Source of the DNA: Ooceraea biroi
Lineage: Eukaryota; Arthropoda; Insecta; Hymenoptera; Formicidae
Direction: 5' to 3'
Length of the DNA: 64,000 nt
Assembly (NCBI RefSeq): GCF_003672135.1
Contig: NC_039519.1
Coordinates: forward strand, 2,170,001-2,234,000
Positions 22,675-33,446 of this stretch are shown here, piece after piece. Both the position numbers and the translations under genes were made by a program. The notes under the pieces were generated by a model, which had not been told where the DNA came from, did no database searches, and saw nothing but the letters and a program-made list of their open reading frames with translations. Positions within the stretch are counted from its first letter, which is position 1. Every line of letters begins with the position of its first letter.

Positions 22675-22931
22675 CAGAATTTACCATGCCAACCAATTGT
22701 GCTGTAAATCGCTGTACGAACAGCAACAAAGGTTATGCAGTAAATTTCTATTAGTATCACTCACCTCACAAATTCCTTGCGAGGCTGTGGGTCGCCAATC
22801 GGGGTTCCTTGAAAGAGTAGCTATCCATTTCTTACGACAATCTGCATTTGCTGGGAAATTAAATACTGCATAACCTTTGTTGCTGTTGTTCGTACAGCGA
22901 TTTGCAGCACAATTGGTTGGCATGGTAAATT
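22675..22931 (-). pseudogene. THAP-domain exon with an inverted partial duplicate
   Basis: On the minus strand an exon (22765-22931) with acceptor TTTTGTGCACAG and donor GAG/GTGAGT starts at ATG 22923 and encodes the THAP zinc-finger N-terminus: MPTNCAANRCTNNSNKGYAV, then a FNFP motif, KKW and a C-terminal ICE. On the plus strand, 22675-22740 repeats the acceptor, ATG and the first 20 or so codons in inverted orientation. The rest of the gene, including the AVPTLF-type end of the THAP domain, is not nearby. THAP domains bind DNA in transcription factors and P-like transposases; which parent this came from is unknown. Confidence 0.75.
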
Positions 22932-23266
22932 CTGTGCACAAAATAAGCGACAATTAATGCAAAACATTATTTAATGAAGAAATAAAAATAATTCATTACA
23001 TAAACGACTATGAAAAATAAAGACGTCAAAAGAAACATGTACAAACCAACGACATATATAAATAGACCAAGCATTCTCTCTACAGCAGACCCTCACCGGA
23101 AGTTGGCAGCAAGACTGAAGGACAGAGCTACTTTGCGTCTACTGCTTCTCACTCTACATCGTACATCGAAGTGAGAGAGCAGTAGACGCAAAGTAGCTCT
23201 GTCCTTCAGTCTCGCTGCCAACTTCCGCTTTCACGTTTTTGAGGGAATGCTTGGTCTATTTATATA

Positions 23267-24552
23267 TTGGGTCATTAAGTATGAAACTTTACAAATAGAA
23301 CATAAACTTTTGCATTTTTTGGCACATGGACATGATTTATTTTCAATCGAAGTATGCGCCCATGTTATCTACACACTTCTGCCATTTTAGTGGTAGTTGG
23401 TCTATGCCTCTACTATAGAAGCCAGGAGTACGGGAATCGATGAAGTCGCGGAAGGCTGTTTCGACTGCCTGTTGAGAATTGAAGAATTTTCCCACCAACA
23501 AGTTGTCCAAATTCCGGAAGAAGTGATAGTCGGTAGGTGATACATCTGGTGAATATGGTGGATGACGGAGAGTTTCCAATTCCAACTCCTGTAGCTTTGC
23601 CACGGTCAGTCGTGCAGTGTGCGGTCGAGCATTATCATGCAACAGGATTGGCATTGACCGATTGACCAATTTCGGTTGTTTAATAGCAAGTTGCATCATT
23701 TCGTCCAGTTGCTTGCAATATACTTCAGCCGTTATCGATGTACGAGGTTTCATAAAGTTGTAGTAGATAACACCTGACCTGGACCACCAAACAGTCACCA
23801 TAAGCTTCTTCTGTGTAATGTTGGGTTTCGCGTGATGTCTCGGTGGTTCATCAGCGTTCAACCACTGATGTGAGCGTTTACGATTGTCGTAGAGTATCCA
23901 CTTTTCATCGCAGGTCACAATTCGATTAAAAAAAGATTCATTTTTGTGACGGGAAAGCAAAGAAAGTGAAGCCTCTAGACGTTGCACCTGCTGCGCATCG
24001 GTCAATTCGTGCGGGACCCATTTGTCCAACTTCTTCATCTTACCAATTGCAGCTAAATGAACCAATATGGTGGGTATGGAAACATTGAATATCGATGCCA
24101 ATTCACGTGTATTTTGAGATGGATCGGACTCTACTACGGCTCTCAAGTGATCATTATCCACCTTCGTCTTTGGTCTTCCACGTGGCTCATTAGCGAGGCT
24201 GAAATCTCCATCTCTGAAGTTTCTGAACCAATTGCCCACCGTTGCTTTAGTAGTTGAACCTTCACCAAATACAGCGTTGATATTACGAGCTGTCTCCGAC
24301 ACTGTGGTTCCACGGCGAAACTCATCATATTCATAAATCACACGAATTTTGGACTTTTCCATAGTTCTATAAAAAAGAATCCACCAATAAAACTAATGAA
24401 GATATTTGAACAAATAAATATGACATTTGAAGAGCGAACATACATCTATCACACTAACCTAACCTGATACTGACGTCTGGCGCCAAATTTGTGATAACAA
24501 ATGTTAAAGATGGCGCTTTTACATTTGTAAAGTTTCATACTTAATGACCCAA
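23267..24552 (-). mobile_element. mariner element 2 (1,286 bp), apparently intact
   Basis: Terminal repeats TTGGGTCATTAAGTATGAAA and complement, with TA at 23265 and 24553. It contains an uninterrupted transposase gene and has landed in the right arm of a hAT-type MITE. Confidence 0.93.
23343..24362 (-). CDS. mariner transposase, full length and uninterrupted
   Basis: A 339-residue cut-and-paste transposase, the usual mariner length. N-terminal helix-turn-helix pair (TVGNWFRNFRDGDFSL, VSIPTILVHLAAIGKMKKLD), WVPHELTD linker, then the DD34D catalytic core: IVTCDEKW, LLHDNARPH and PYSPDVSPTDYHFF, with 34 residues between the last two Asp. C-terminus LPLKWQKCVDNMGAYFD matches Mos1/Hsmar1-type proteins. 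No stop or frameshift is seen, so this is the only copy in the window that could still be active, although expression is unknown. Confidence 0.95.
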   Translation of the reverse strand: MEKSKIRVIYEYDEFRRGTTVSETARNINAVFGEGSTTKATVGNWFRNFRDGDFSLANEPRGRPKTKVDNDHLRAVVESDPSQNTRELASIFNVSIPTILVHLAAIGKMKKLDKWVPHELTDAQQVQRLEASLSLLSRHKNESFFNRIVTCDEKWILYDNRKRSHQWLNADEPPRHHAKPNITQKKLMVTVWWSRSGVIYYNFMKPRTSITAEVYCKQLDEMMQLAIKQPKLVNRSMPILLHDNARPHTARLTVAKLQELELETLRHPPYSPDVSPTDYHFFRNLDNLLVGKFFNSQQAVETAFRDFIDSRTPGFYSRGIDQLPLKWQKCVDNMGAYFD

Positions 24553-24685
24553 TATGTCGTTGGTACAAACTTGTATGGAAGATAGTGACAGATTCAACAT
24601 GGCAGCGGCTACGTTTATACAATTTACTCTGACCAATCAGCAAAATATTGCAATCACGTGATTATTGGCGCATCTCTGTTATACT

Positions 24686-24905
24686 CATTGAACTATAACC
24701 TAACTGGAATGAGCGCCAAGCCGCCATTGCCGTTTAGTGAGAAAGGACAGTAATACCTATTCTCGTGTCGTCTTTGTCTAAACGGCAATGGCGGCTACAG
24801 GTTGGGAAAGGACAGCTATACCCTGCTTTCACCCTCTCTTTCTAAACGGGTCACGTGACCCGAGAACAATAGCAGTGCTCATTCCAGTTAGGATATAGTT
24901 CAATG
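24686..24905. mobile_element. hAT-type palindromic MITE, 8-bp duplication GTTATACT
   Basis: Ends CATTGAACTATAACCTAACT and complement-like, with GTTATACT at 24678-24685 and 24906-24913. The target itself (CATCTCTGTTATACTATAGGATCTCTAG once joined) resembles the tip of the hAT-type element at 31538. Confidence 0.85.
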
Positions 24906-24927
24906 GTTATACTATAGGATCTCTAGG

Positions 24928-25597
24928 TTAAGGGGATGCTGGAGCTGCTAGTGAACTATTTTTTCACTATAGAGATGGTAATTGCAGTTTTGAAAATTCT
25001 CTTTATTGCTTGTGCAGAATAAAAAATCCTTTTCCACAAATGAAGTATAGATAGAAAGAAAGTCCGCTCTACAGGGGGTTTATTACGTATTTCTTCACGG
25101 AGTGAAAATGTGAAAAATGAGCAAATTTACTAAAATATTTATAATTTAATTGGTCAACACCTAGTAAATGTGCTCACTTTTCGCATTTTCACTCCGTGAA
25201 GAGATACGTAATAGACCCCCAGGACTTTATATTCAAAATGGAAAAAAAGTTAAAAACTTGCATTTGTCTTTCTAACTTTTTTCCATTTTGAATATAAAGT
25301 CCTGGGGGTCTATTACGTATCTCTTCACGGAGTGAAAATGCGAAAAGTGAGCACATTTACTAGGTGTTGACCAATTAAATTATAAATATTCTAGTAAATT
25401 TGCTCATTTTTCACATTTTCACTCCGTGAAGAAATACGTAATAAACCCCCTGTAGAGCGGACTTTCTTTCTATCTATACTTCATTTGTGGAAAAGGATTT
25501 TTTATTCTGCACAAGCAATAAAGAGAATTTTCGAAACTGCAATTACCATCGCTATAGTGAAAAAATAGTTCACTAGCAACTCCAGCTTCCCCTTAAG
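24928..25597. mobile_element. 670-bp TTAA palindromic MITE
   Basis: Starts TTAAGGGGATGCTGGAGC and ends with its near complement, and the whole element folds about a centre near 25262. Each arm holds a smaller palindrome with TTCACGGAGTGAAAATG. It belongs to the same family as 329-738. Confidence 0.85.
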
Positions 25598-25604
25598 TAC
25601 AAAC

Positions 25605-25711
25605 TTTTGAACGTGACTGTACGACAAAGACGGGCTGACCCCAAATTTCCTCTCTCTGTCGGCTCGCTTTAGGCAGCCCAGTTCCCATTCCAGTATATAT
25701 ACATTTCAGTG
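25605..25711. repeat. Arm of TIR element S (copy 1)
   Basis: Block ending GTTCCCATTCCAGTATATATACATTTCAGTG, found again at 26048-26465 and 27553-27668. It abuts a THAP exon on the opposite strand (next entry). The tip CACTGAAAT next to an 8-bp target duplication suggests a hAT-type transposon. Confidence 0.65.
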
Positions 25712-25942
25712 CATTCATCCATTCCTCCAAGCGTTGTTTATTACTCCATGGAAATCTTAAAATAATTGTATTCATTAACATTTCGGTAAATATGATTTCA
25801 GATACATTGCTTTATTATATAATACACATAAATGAAATATGAAGAGTTGAATAATCTAAGAAAATATTTACGTGTGGAATGTGAGGTTAGTATTAGGAAT
25901 CCAAAAGTTTCGACAATTTTTCACGCAACACACTTTCACCAT
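25712..25942 (-). pseudogene. THAP-domain gene, 5' part (inverted half)
   Basis: Minus-strand exon 1 (25872-25942) begins ATG and encodes MVKVCCVKNCRNFWIPNTNL, the first zinc-ligand pair of a THAP finger. A GT-AG intron leads to exon 2a (25712-25755), which supplies TFPWSNKQRLEEWMN, the FPW and Trp positions of the domain. The exon stops at GATGAATG, exactly where the S-element tip begins. The continuation lies on the other strand at 26466 with the same octamer. It is an insect THAP-type DNA-binding protein of unknown role, now broken. Confidence 0.8.
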
Positions 25943-26047
25943 GTTTAGTTCATATTATAAAACCTATATAATAAAACATTAAACACTAAAACACTTAAAA
26001 TTAGTATTTTTTTCGAAGGGTTTACACCAAGATATTGCATACCGCTG

Positions 26048-26465
26048 TCAACTAGTATAAACTTTTGCCACCGCTTGTACTACCAGCGTTCTGCGCAGGC
26101 ACAACGACGAAGAGAGTGAGAGAGCCTGACCCCAAACTCTTCTGTCTCTGGCTCGTTTTCCGCTCATGGGCTTGCTATGCCAGTTCCATAGACATAATAA
26201 GAATAGACCGAGCGTGAAGCGCAAAACGTGAAGCACAGCTAGAAAAGGACGGAAAGTAGGTGGAGGATCCTTTCTCTCTTTGTTCGCGTCTTCCCCACTC
26301 TCCGCTCTTACCACCACTCTTCTTTCCTTAGAGAGAGAGAGAGCAATCCTTCGCCTGCTTTCTCTCTTTTTCTACCTGTGATTTACTGCCAAGTTGAGAA
26401 CACGCTCGGTCTATTCTTACTATGTCTATGGCCAGTTCCCATTCCAGTATATATATATTTCAGTG
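26048..26465. repeat. Arm of TIR element S (copy 2), interrupted by a MITE
   Basis: Resembles the 25605 arm (CTGACCCCAAA, GGCTCG, CCAGTTCCCATTCCAGTATA, TTTCAGTG) in the same orientation, with the hAT-type MITE at 26187-26430 inserted in the CCAGTTCC word. It ends directly against the 3' half of the THAP gene. Confidence 0.65.
26187..26430. mobile_element. hAT-type palindromic MITE, 8-bp duplication GCCAGTTC
   Basis: Ends CATAGACATAATAAGAATAG and complement, flanked by GCCAGTTC at 26179-26186 and 26431-26438. The 244-bp element is non-coding. Confidence 0.9.
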
Positions 26466-27371
26466 GATGAATGTCGTACCAAGCAAGAGTCGTATTGGAA
26501 AATATTCATTTATTTGCAGTGCACATTTTAATGACTGATTTTGCACCTTCCGAAAAGAATCGGATATTAAAAAAGAATGCTGTGCCACGTCACTTTGAAG
26601 GCAACGAAGTATCCAAAGTGAGTGACTTAATTTTAATTTAATTAACTTTATTTTGATTATTTTTGTGAATAGTATCACTCTTTTCTATATATACGACTAT
26701 ATCAATTAGTTTTTAATGAATTCTAGATTACGCCAATCTGTGCAGAGGATAATTTAAAGACAAGTGAGCACCTTGCGTTAAAAAAAAAACCTACCATCTA
26801 CATCTTCTACTTCTCAAGTGAAAGTAAAATATATTTTTGCTATTTTTTTGGGTGTACTTGAAAATTATATACATTGCTTATTAAAGTAATGTTAAGTAAT
26901 GTTAAGTTTTAAGTTTTAAAATGATTTACATTTAATCTATCAACGATGCGCTAAAACGTGATATTAATATTATTTCATAACTGTTATTTATTTGTATACA
27001 TTTATATCATGTTAAACATTAATGTAATACTCTTTATATGGTACTTCGAAAAGTTTTGTTTCTTAAGTGTTAAGTGTTAAAACCTTAATATTGTATAAGA
27101 CTAATTTTTGCGCAATTTTGTTTCTTTATAATAAATTATGAAGTTTTATGTTTTTTTTGTACCTGGAAAAATGGATAAAAATGGATTTTTGGTATTTATC
27201 TTACATTTTTTTTTCCTTAATCTATGGACCGCACTAGATTATTGTTTCTTAAAATACATGTTACTGAATTTTTAATAAAATATCTTTTTCGCAGACATTT
27301 CAATGACCGGAGTTCGTCAAAATAGAAAGGATAATGACGACTTGGATGATTTTACGAAATCCCAGAATTAG
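26466..27371 (+). pseudogene. THAP-domain gene, 3' part
   Basis: Exon 2b (26466-26617) starts with the duplicated GATGAATG and continues the interrupted frame: WMNVVPSKSRIGKYS, then ICSAHF with the last zinc-ligand Cys and His, then a TGA at 26536-26538. A shifted frame gives LKKNAVPRHFEGNEVSK, the AVP-type end of the THAP domain, so a stop and a frameshift have accumulated. Exon 3 starts after TTCTAG at 26727 (ITPICAEDNLKTSEH) and includes an A10 run. Exon 4 (27295-27371) ends NDDLDDFTKSQN and a stop. Introns keep GT-AG borders. The 5' half is inverted at 25712-25942. Confidence 0.75.
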
Positions 27372-27552
27372 TTTATTAATGATCAAGTAATAAACTAATT
27401 AATTAGGTACTTGTATAATTTCATATGACAACAATTTTGAAAAACATTGTAAAAGCGATTTAATGATTTCATTCTTTGCAATATAAATGCTTCTAAACAT
27501 TATTGAAACTGATATTTTGACACCTCCGGTTATTTCTCCATAAGTTTTTAGG

Positions 27553-27668
27553 TTAAGTACACATTTTTGAACATGACTGTACGACAAAGACAGGCTGACC
27601 CCAAATCTCCTCTCTCTGTCGGCTCGCTTTAGGCAGCCCAGTTCCCATTCCAGTATATATATATTTCA
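27553..27668. repeat. Arm of TIR element S (copy 3)
   Basis: Third copy, closely similar to 25605-25711 (GACTGTACGACAAAGACAGG through TTTCAGTG), placed between the THAP remnant and the hAT element. Confidence 0.7.
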
Positions 27669-28300
27669 GTGGAGTATAGGACCGCGCGGTCTATATATTA
27701 TACGTCTATGTATAGTATAGACCAGAGTCCTGCAAAACAGTCCGACCCGCGCAAGGACTCAAAGTCCGGAGACGCATGAGCCCGCGAGGGCCAACCTGCG
27801 CAGCCCGCTCGAAAAAATATTATCTTGCTACGTTCAGTGTTCTGCATGGGTCGCTTCAAGTCCGGCCCGCGAAGCCCGCGCTTAGAAAGCGTTTACCCGC
27901 GTAGACCAATTCGCGCGACCCACTGAAATGATCGGCTAAGCCCGCGCAGCCCGCTGAATTTAACATATATATTAATGTACCGAAGTTTCTGCAGTACTAG
28001 CGGGAAGAAACATAATTTTTTAATTCAATATTAATTAAATTACTAATAAAATATATTAATCAAATATAAATCAAATATATTAGTAATATTATTCGTATTA
28101 TTACTTTCTTAATATTTTATTACATTGATAAATGAAAAATTGCAACGAATATCTCATTTGTATTTAATTGAACAAAAATAATTATAATTGAATATAATTT
28201 TTTATTTATACCTATGTCAACATAACATTTTTTACTTAATTCTAAGTAACAAAAATTAGTAAATAATGAAATAATAATTTTGATACTTGCTTAGAAAGAA

Positions 28301-29067
28301 TAATTACAAGGGCCATGGCCGGATAAGCATACTAAAAGTGCCCCCAGCGAGTTTTGGAACGACACTTGGACTGTTATTTTGTCATTATAACAAAAACATT
28401 TTCTTAAAATTTCAGTCCTTTAATTGTATTATTTCTCGAGTTATTGAAAAAAATGCGATTTTCAGTTTTTATTTTTTTCTTCCATAGATATTATAGATGG
28501 ACTTCTGTCGATTTTTTTTAAAAAGACTTATTAATATAAGACATAAAAAAACTTTTTTTCATAGTTCCCGATTTAAAACTCCATTTACAAAAAAATAATA
28601 AAATTAAAAGTAACTTTTCCGAAATGTTCTCTTCGAGGTACAATCGCTAAACTTTCACAGAAAACTCTTCTCTTTTATGAAATTGTTCTCAAATTTTTTC
28701 AATTTTTTCAAGTTTGTGCAACATCATGAAAAAAAATAAAAATCAATTTTTTCCTTTTATTTTTGCAGTAAAATAGAAAATTATTTATTTCTCTCAATAC
28801 AAATATAGTTATAATTATACAAACAAGATTCTAGAAAGAATTTTTATACAAAAATCATAATTTTTATCGAATGTGATCAACAAATTAATTTTTGATCAGT
28901 CTTCATCACTATCTTCAGTAATTACTACGGTGCTACTCTGTATCGTAAACAGATGGCTCAAAATTTCAGCTGGTCTTATTATTTTTGCTAAATATCTCGC
29001 ATAAGATAAGTAATATACAGCTAGGGTGTATTACTAAAGGTGTTACAAGCTTATATTTTAAAAACTA
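28301..29067. other. hAT element interior, no coding match
   Basis: AT-rich interior between the left arm and the mariner. I see no transposase domain on either strand. Confidence 0.4.
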
Positions 29068-30353
29068 TTGGGTTGTTCGGAAAGTTATTTCATTTTTTCA
29101 AGGAAAAATGAAAGGCGGTTTTTTCATATTTAGAATAAATTTTATTCAGTGATGTATTGGCCATTTTGTTCCACTACCTTTCGCCATCTTTCTGGCAACT
29201 TTAAGATTCCACGCTCATAGAAGTCCTTCTCCTTATTGACAAAAAATTGAAGCAAGTGATTTTTGACGCCTTCATTTGAATCGAAGTTTACATTGTTCAA
29301 AGAATTTTGTAGAGACTGGAACAAATGGTAATCGGATGGTGCCAGATCAGGAGAGTATGGTGAGTGTGGTAGCACATCCCATCCAGGCTGTAAAAGCTTC
29401 TGGCGAGTGACCAAACTTGTGTGTGGTCTGGCATTGTCGTGATGGAATACGACACCTTTCCTATTCGTCAATTCCGGTCGCTTCTGCTTGATGGCAGCAT
29501 CCAATTCATCCAGCTGACGACAATACATTTTCGAATCAATCGTCTGGTTGCTTGGTAGTAGCTCGAAAAATACGATTCCCTTCCAATCCCACCATACAGA
29601 AAGCATGATCTTCTTTTGATGAATATCTGCCTTGGATGTCGATTGAGCAGGTTCATCTTGCCTGGACCATGATCGTTTTCGCTTAACATTGTTGTAAACA
29701 ATCCATTTTTCATCTCCAGTTATGATTCGCTTAAAAAATGGTTCATTTTCTTCACATTTCAACAATGAATCGCAGATGGTAATGCGTCAATCAAGTCAAT
29801 TTCCTTTAAATTGTGTGGAACCCAAATGTCGAGCTTTGAAACGAATCCAAGGCGTTTCAAATGATCGTAAACAGTCGAATTCGATAAATTTAACTTTTCA
29901 GCAATTTCGCGTGTTGTTATGCGACGGTTTGCATCCACCAGAGCCTTTATTTTCTCGTCATCAGTTTTAATTGGCCGACCTGAACGTGGTGCATTTTTTA
30001 AATCGAAATTTCCAGTACGAAATTTCGAAAACCAATTCTGACACTGACGTTCACTCAATACATCTTCTCCGTACACGGCACACAATTTTTTTCTCGCTTG
30101 CACTGCATTTTTACCCTTTCGGTAGTAAAAAAGCAAAATATTACGAAAATGCTCACTTTGATTTTCCATGTTTGATGTGATGCCAAAAAAAATTACTTGA
30201 CAGATCGCAACACAATAAGATACTAAATAACGTCTGAAATGTCAGTTGTCAAAATATAAAACGAATTTGCCGCTTAGAGTAAGGTTAAGTATCGAGGAAC
30301 GCGACTAACGACATCTCTTTGTGAAAAACGAAATTACTTTCCGAACAACCCAA
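29068..30353 (-). mobile_element. mariner element 3 (1,286 bp)
   Basis: Terminal repeats TTGGGTTGTTCGGAAAGTTA and complement-like, with TA at 29066 and 30354. The transposase is broken by one frameshift. Its proteins and tips differ from mariners 1 and 2. Confidence 0.92.
29142..30169 (-). pseudogene. mariner transposase with a single frameshift
   Basis: The 5' part (29759-30169) has the helix-turn-helix region (CQNWFSKFRTGNFDL, RITTREIAEKLNLSNSTVYD) and WVPHNLKE. The 3' part (29142-29765) has IITGDEKW, HHDNARPH and PYSPDLAPSDYH, a DD34D core. The switch occurs near 29783-29787, where one base appears missing from a GACCGC-type context. No other stop is visible, so inactivation is recent or a sequencing error is possible. 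Confidence 0.9.
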
Positions 30354-30605
30354 TAGATGAAGTATGAAATTTTTGTTTTCCAGCAAATATTTGGTATCGA
30401 AAATAACATCATATGATGAAGTTAGTCTTTTCCTAGGTGGAGTGGTTAAAGTCACATCAAGGACATTTTGATTTTTTAACTGTCGACATATATTTTTTAT
30501 TGTGTACGATTGTAGCCCGTCTCCTGACGAGTAGATTGACCACAAATAGTCATAATAACAAAACAAATAGAAATAACAAAACAAAGTAATAAATCCTTAA
30601 AGCAA

Positions 30606-30794
30606 ATGTTCGAAATTAGCGCCATTCAAAAACTATATGTCGATAGTTATAAAATCTTATGCATTCCAGCTTCAAGTGCAGCAGGTGAAAGAAATTTCAG
30701 TGTTGCTGGATTCACTTTGAATCATAGACGGAGTCAGTTAAATCCAAACTTAGTGGATATACTTCTATTTTTGAAAAGCAATTTAAAAATTTGA
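30606..30794 (+). pseudogene. hAT transposase C-terminal dimerisation fragment
   Basis: Encodes IPASSAAGERNFSVAGF, NHRRSQLNPNLVDILLFLKS and a stop, the signature of the hAT C-terminal dimerisation domain. Upstream catalytic regions are absent between the mariner and this fragment, so the element is non-autonomous. Confidence 0.88.
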
Positions 30795-31537
30795 TTATTT
30801 AAATTTGTAATTATTCTTTCTACGCAAGTATCAAAGTTATTATTTCATTATTTACTAATTTTTGTTACTTAGAATTAAGTAAAAAATGTTATGTTGACAT
30901 AGGTATAATTAAAAAATTATATTCACTTATAATTATTTTTGTTCAATTAAATACAAATGAGATATTCGTTGCAATTTTTCATTTATCAATGTAATAAAAT
31001 GTTAAGAAAGTAATAATACGAATACTATTACTAATATATTTGATTTATATATGATTAATATATTTTATTAGTAATTTAATTAATATTGAATTAAAAAATT
31101 ATGTTTCTTCCTGCTAGTACTGCAGAAACTTCGGTACATTAATATATATGTTAAATTCAGCGGGCTGCGCGGACTTAGCCGATCGTTTCAGTGGGTCGCG
31201 CGAATTGGTCTACGCGGGTAAACGCTTACTAAGCGCGGGCTTCGCGGGCTCCGAGACATGAGGGCTTATGCGGGCCGGACTTGAAGAGACCCATGCAGGT
31301 CTCTAGTATAGATATCTGTGAATAAAAATAACTTAATGCCAGACAAGTCATTTTGACCCTCGTGGTAAATTTAGTGTTAATCATCCTCAATAAATACAAT
31401 ACTTTGTTAACTAAATACTCAATTAATATTCGAATCTCCAACTCTCGTATTCCTTTTCCGATAACTTTCGATCCTTCTCGAATCGTAAAATACACACAAC
31501 TTGAATTCCCGGGGTAAATTGCTTGAGTGCACTGACC

Positions 31538-31893
31538 TAGAGATCTTATAACAGAGATCGGACAACGTGCCGTCATGGGGTAAAACCGGATATGATGGTT
31601 TTGTTGAGCCTTTTGTATCTATTTGATTTGAAACAAAAAAGTATTGGACTTACTTTTGAGCTTACATTAACTAATAAGTTACATTAAAGTATTGATAATG
31701 TGAAGTGAAATACATATCGTATTCTACGTTTAAACGTTGTTTTGACTTGTTTTGAAAGACAGTTATGGTTAGTCGGCTAATATGTCTTTGTTAGATATAT
31801 ATATTTTTCTCTCACATTTTCGGTTATACTCCACGCGCGCGAGCCAATCAGGAATCGTTCACCTGGTGTCCGATCTCTGTTATAGGATCTCTA
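31538..31893. mobile_element. hAT-type non-autonomous element, 8-bp duplication CACTGACC
   Basis: Ends TAGAGATCTTATAACAGAGA and the complement of CTCTGTTATAGGATCTCTA, flanked by CACTGACC at 31530-31537 and 31894-31901. 356 bp, no coding sequence recognised. Confidence 0.88.
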
Positions 31894-31911
31894 CACTGAC
31901 CCCCCCCCCCA

Positions 31912-32917
31912 TCTGACGGAATGAATGAGTTTTTTTAATAAATCTTTTTATTGGTTGCGCAGAATGAAAAATCCTTTTGCATGATGAAAGAAATCCTTTT
32001 GCACGATATCAAGGACCTAATCTTGTGCTCTGTTTCACTCTTGGCCATGATTTCACATCCGCGTATATTCACAAAATTTTCAGAACAATGAATCTTTTTT
32101 ACTACGCTTCTAAATTCAATTCTAAAAGCACCCTCGTATTCGTTTATCGTGTTCCTAGTGTGGAAGACAGTCATTTCGTACATACTAAGTGCCAAAATGT
32201 TATTATTGTACATTCGGCGATAAGCCCATAAGCTACCTGTATTTTTTTATTTTTTTCTCGTTTCGACCATAAAGTCTTGTTTTCCACACCTCATTTATTG
32301 TGTGTACTTTCATCCTGCAAAGGGATTTTTTATCCTGTGAATTCAATAAAAAGATCCATTTCTTGAAAAATCAGTAATTTCGTCTGTATTACCGACGTAG
32401 TAAATGACATTTTTTAATGAAATCTTTTTATTAATTGCGCAGAATGAAAAATCCTCTTGCACGATGAAAGAAATCCGTTTGCACGATATCAAGGAACTAA
32501 TCTTGTGCTCTGTTTTATCCTTTACCCCGATTTTTCACTGCATTTTTCACAATTCATATGCACGAAATTTTCCTGCATGCTAATCTTTTTTACTAGGCTT
32601 TTAAACTCATTTCTAAAAGTTTCATAATATTCCTTGATCCTGTTCTGAATGTAAGCTGGTCTTACTTTAGGCGTACAAACTGCAGAACAAAAATATTAAG
32701 CAAATATGTTTTGAGGTTATGTCACAAACCGATAATAAAACTGTAATTTTCTAACTTTTCCTCGTTTTTAAGATAAAATCGACCAGCTTACAGTTCATTA
32801 CTGTGTGTACTTTAATAGTGGAGAAGGAATTATTATTCTGTGCAACTAATAAAAAGATTAGTGTGCAGGAAAATCACCGATTGCGCCGGTAATACAGACG
32901 ACTCCAGGATCGCCTTA
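31912..32917. mobile_element. Two overlapping TTAA-family elements
   Basis: The second (about 32378-32917) is a near copy of 1889-2455, ending ACTCCAGGATCGCCTTAA. The first (31912-32380) is a diverged relative whose minus strand encodes TINEYEGAFRIEFRSVVKK, again alignable with the family peptide. Confidence 0.7.
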
Positions 32918-33135
32918 AGTTAGGGCTACTGCACGACCCATTGATCCGATTCATTGACGGACACTGTATGTCTTACCAATCTCAAGTCCTTTATTGTTTG
33001 CTGTTCTTCCTTTTTAACCAATCTCACATATGGTATTCTTTTAATACTCCTACCGTTGATAAAAAGGGGTATGCCACTATCACATCTATCTTATTACCAT
33101 CTAATGTGACTGCTACAATAATCAATTAACATATT
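32918..33135. other. Unassigned spacer
   Basis: A 62-codon open frame here has no recognisable motif and no coding signal. Nothing else is seen. Confidence 0.35.
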
Positions 33136-33446
33136 CCTATACAGCACGAAAACGTTTCAGAAATATTTCAGAAGTATTTCATCTGACAGATGAAAACATC
33201 TCATAAACATTGCAAAATGTTTCTGCAACAGTTCTGAGACTCCGGAATAGCAAAATGTCCGCGACACTTGCATTCAAAACCTTATAGAAAGGTTGCTGAA
33301 AGGTATAGATCAATCTGCAACCTTTCTGAAATATTTCCGAAAGATTACTGAAATAGCTGAAATCTTTTTGATATATTATTAAAGGTTAATTAAAATAATT
33401 TTGAAACTTTCCTATGATATTGCACACAAATTATAAAGCTCTTATT

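Larger units (their letters stand above)
23047..24562. mobile_element. hAT-type MITE (8-bp duplication GTACAAAC) split by a mariner
   Basis: Ends CAACGACATATATAAATAG and complement, flanked by GTACAAAC at 23039-23046 and 24563-24570. Without the mariner at 23267-24552 the MITE is about 228 bp, the size of the intact copy at 46852-47078. Confidence 0.88.
27723..31305 (+). mobile_element. hAT element with long inverted ends, split by mariner 3
   Basis: Left tip CAGAGTCCTGCA and right tip (complement) TAGAGACCTGCATGGGTC, each followed by CCGGCCCGC-type sequence typical of hAT ends. Arms of about 550 bp (27723-28300 and 30790-31305) are inverted copies. Flanking octamers are GTATAGAC (27715-27722) and GTATAGAT (31306-31313), matching at seven of eight positions. 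The only transposase sequence seen is a C-terminal fragment at 30606. The mariner at 29068-30353 is nested inside. Confidence 0.85.

Noticed and set aside
30285..30584. 99-codon minus-strand frame in the hAT element
   Set aside because: It runs into the mariner tip, ends soon after if the mariner is removed, and matches no known family.
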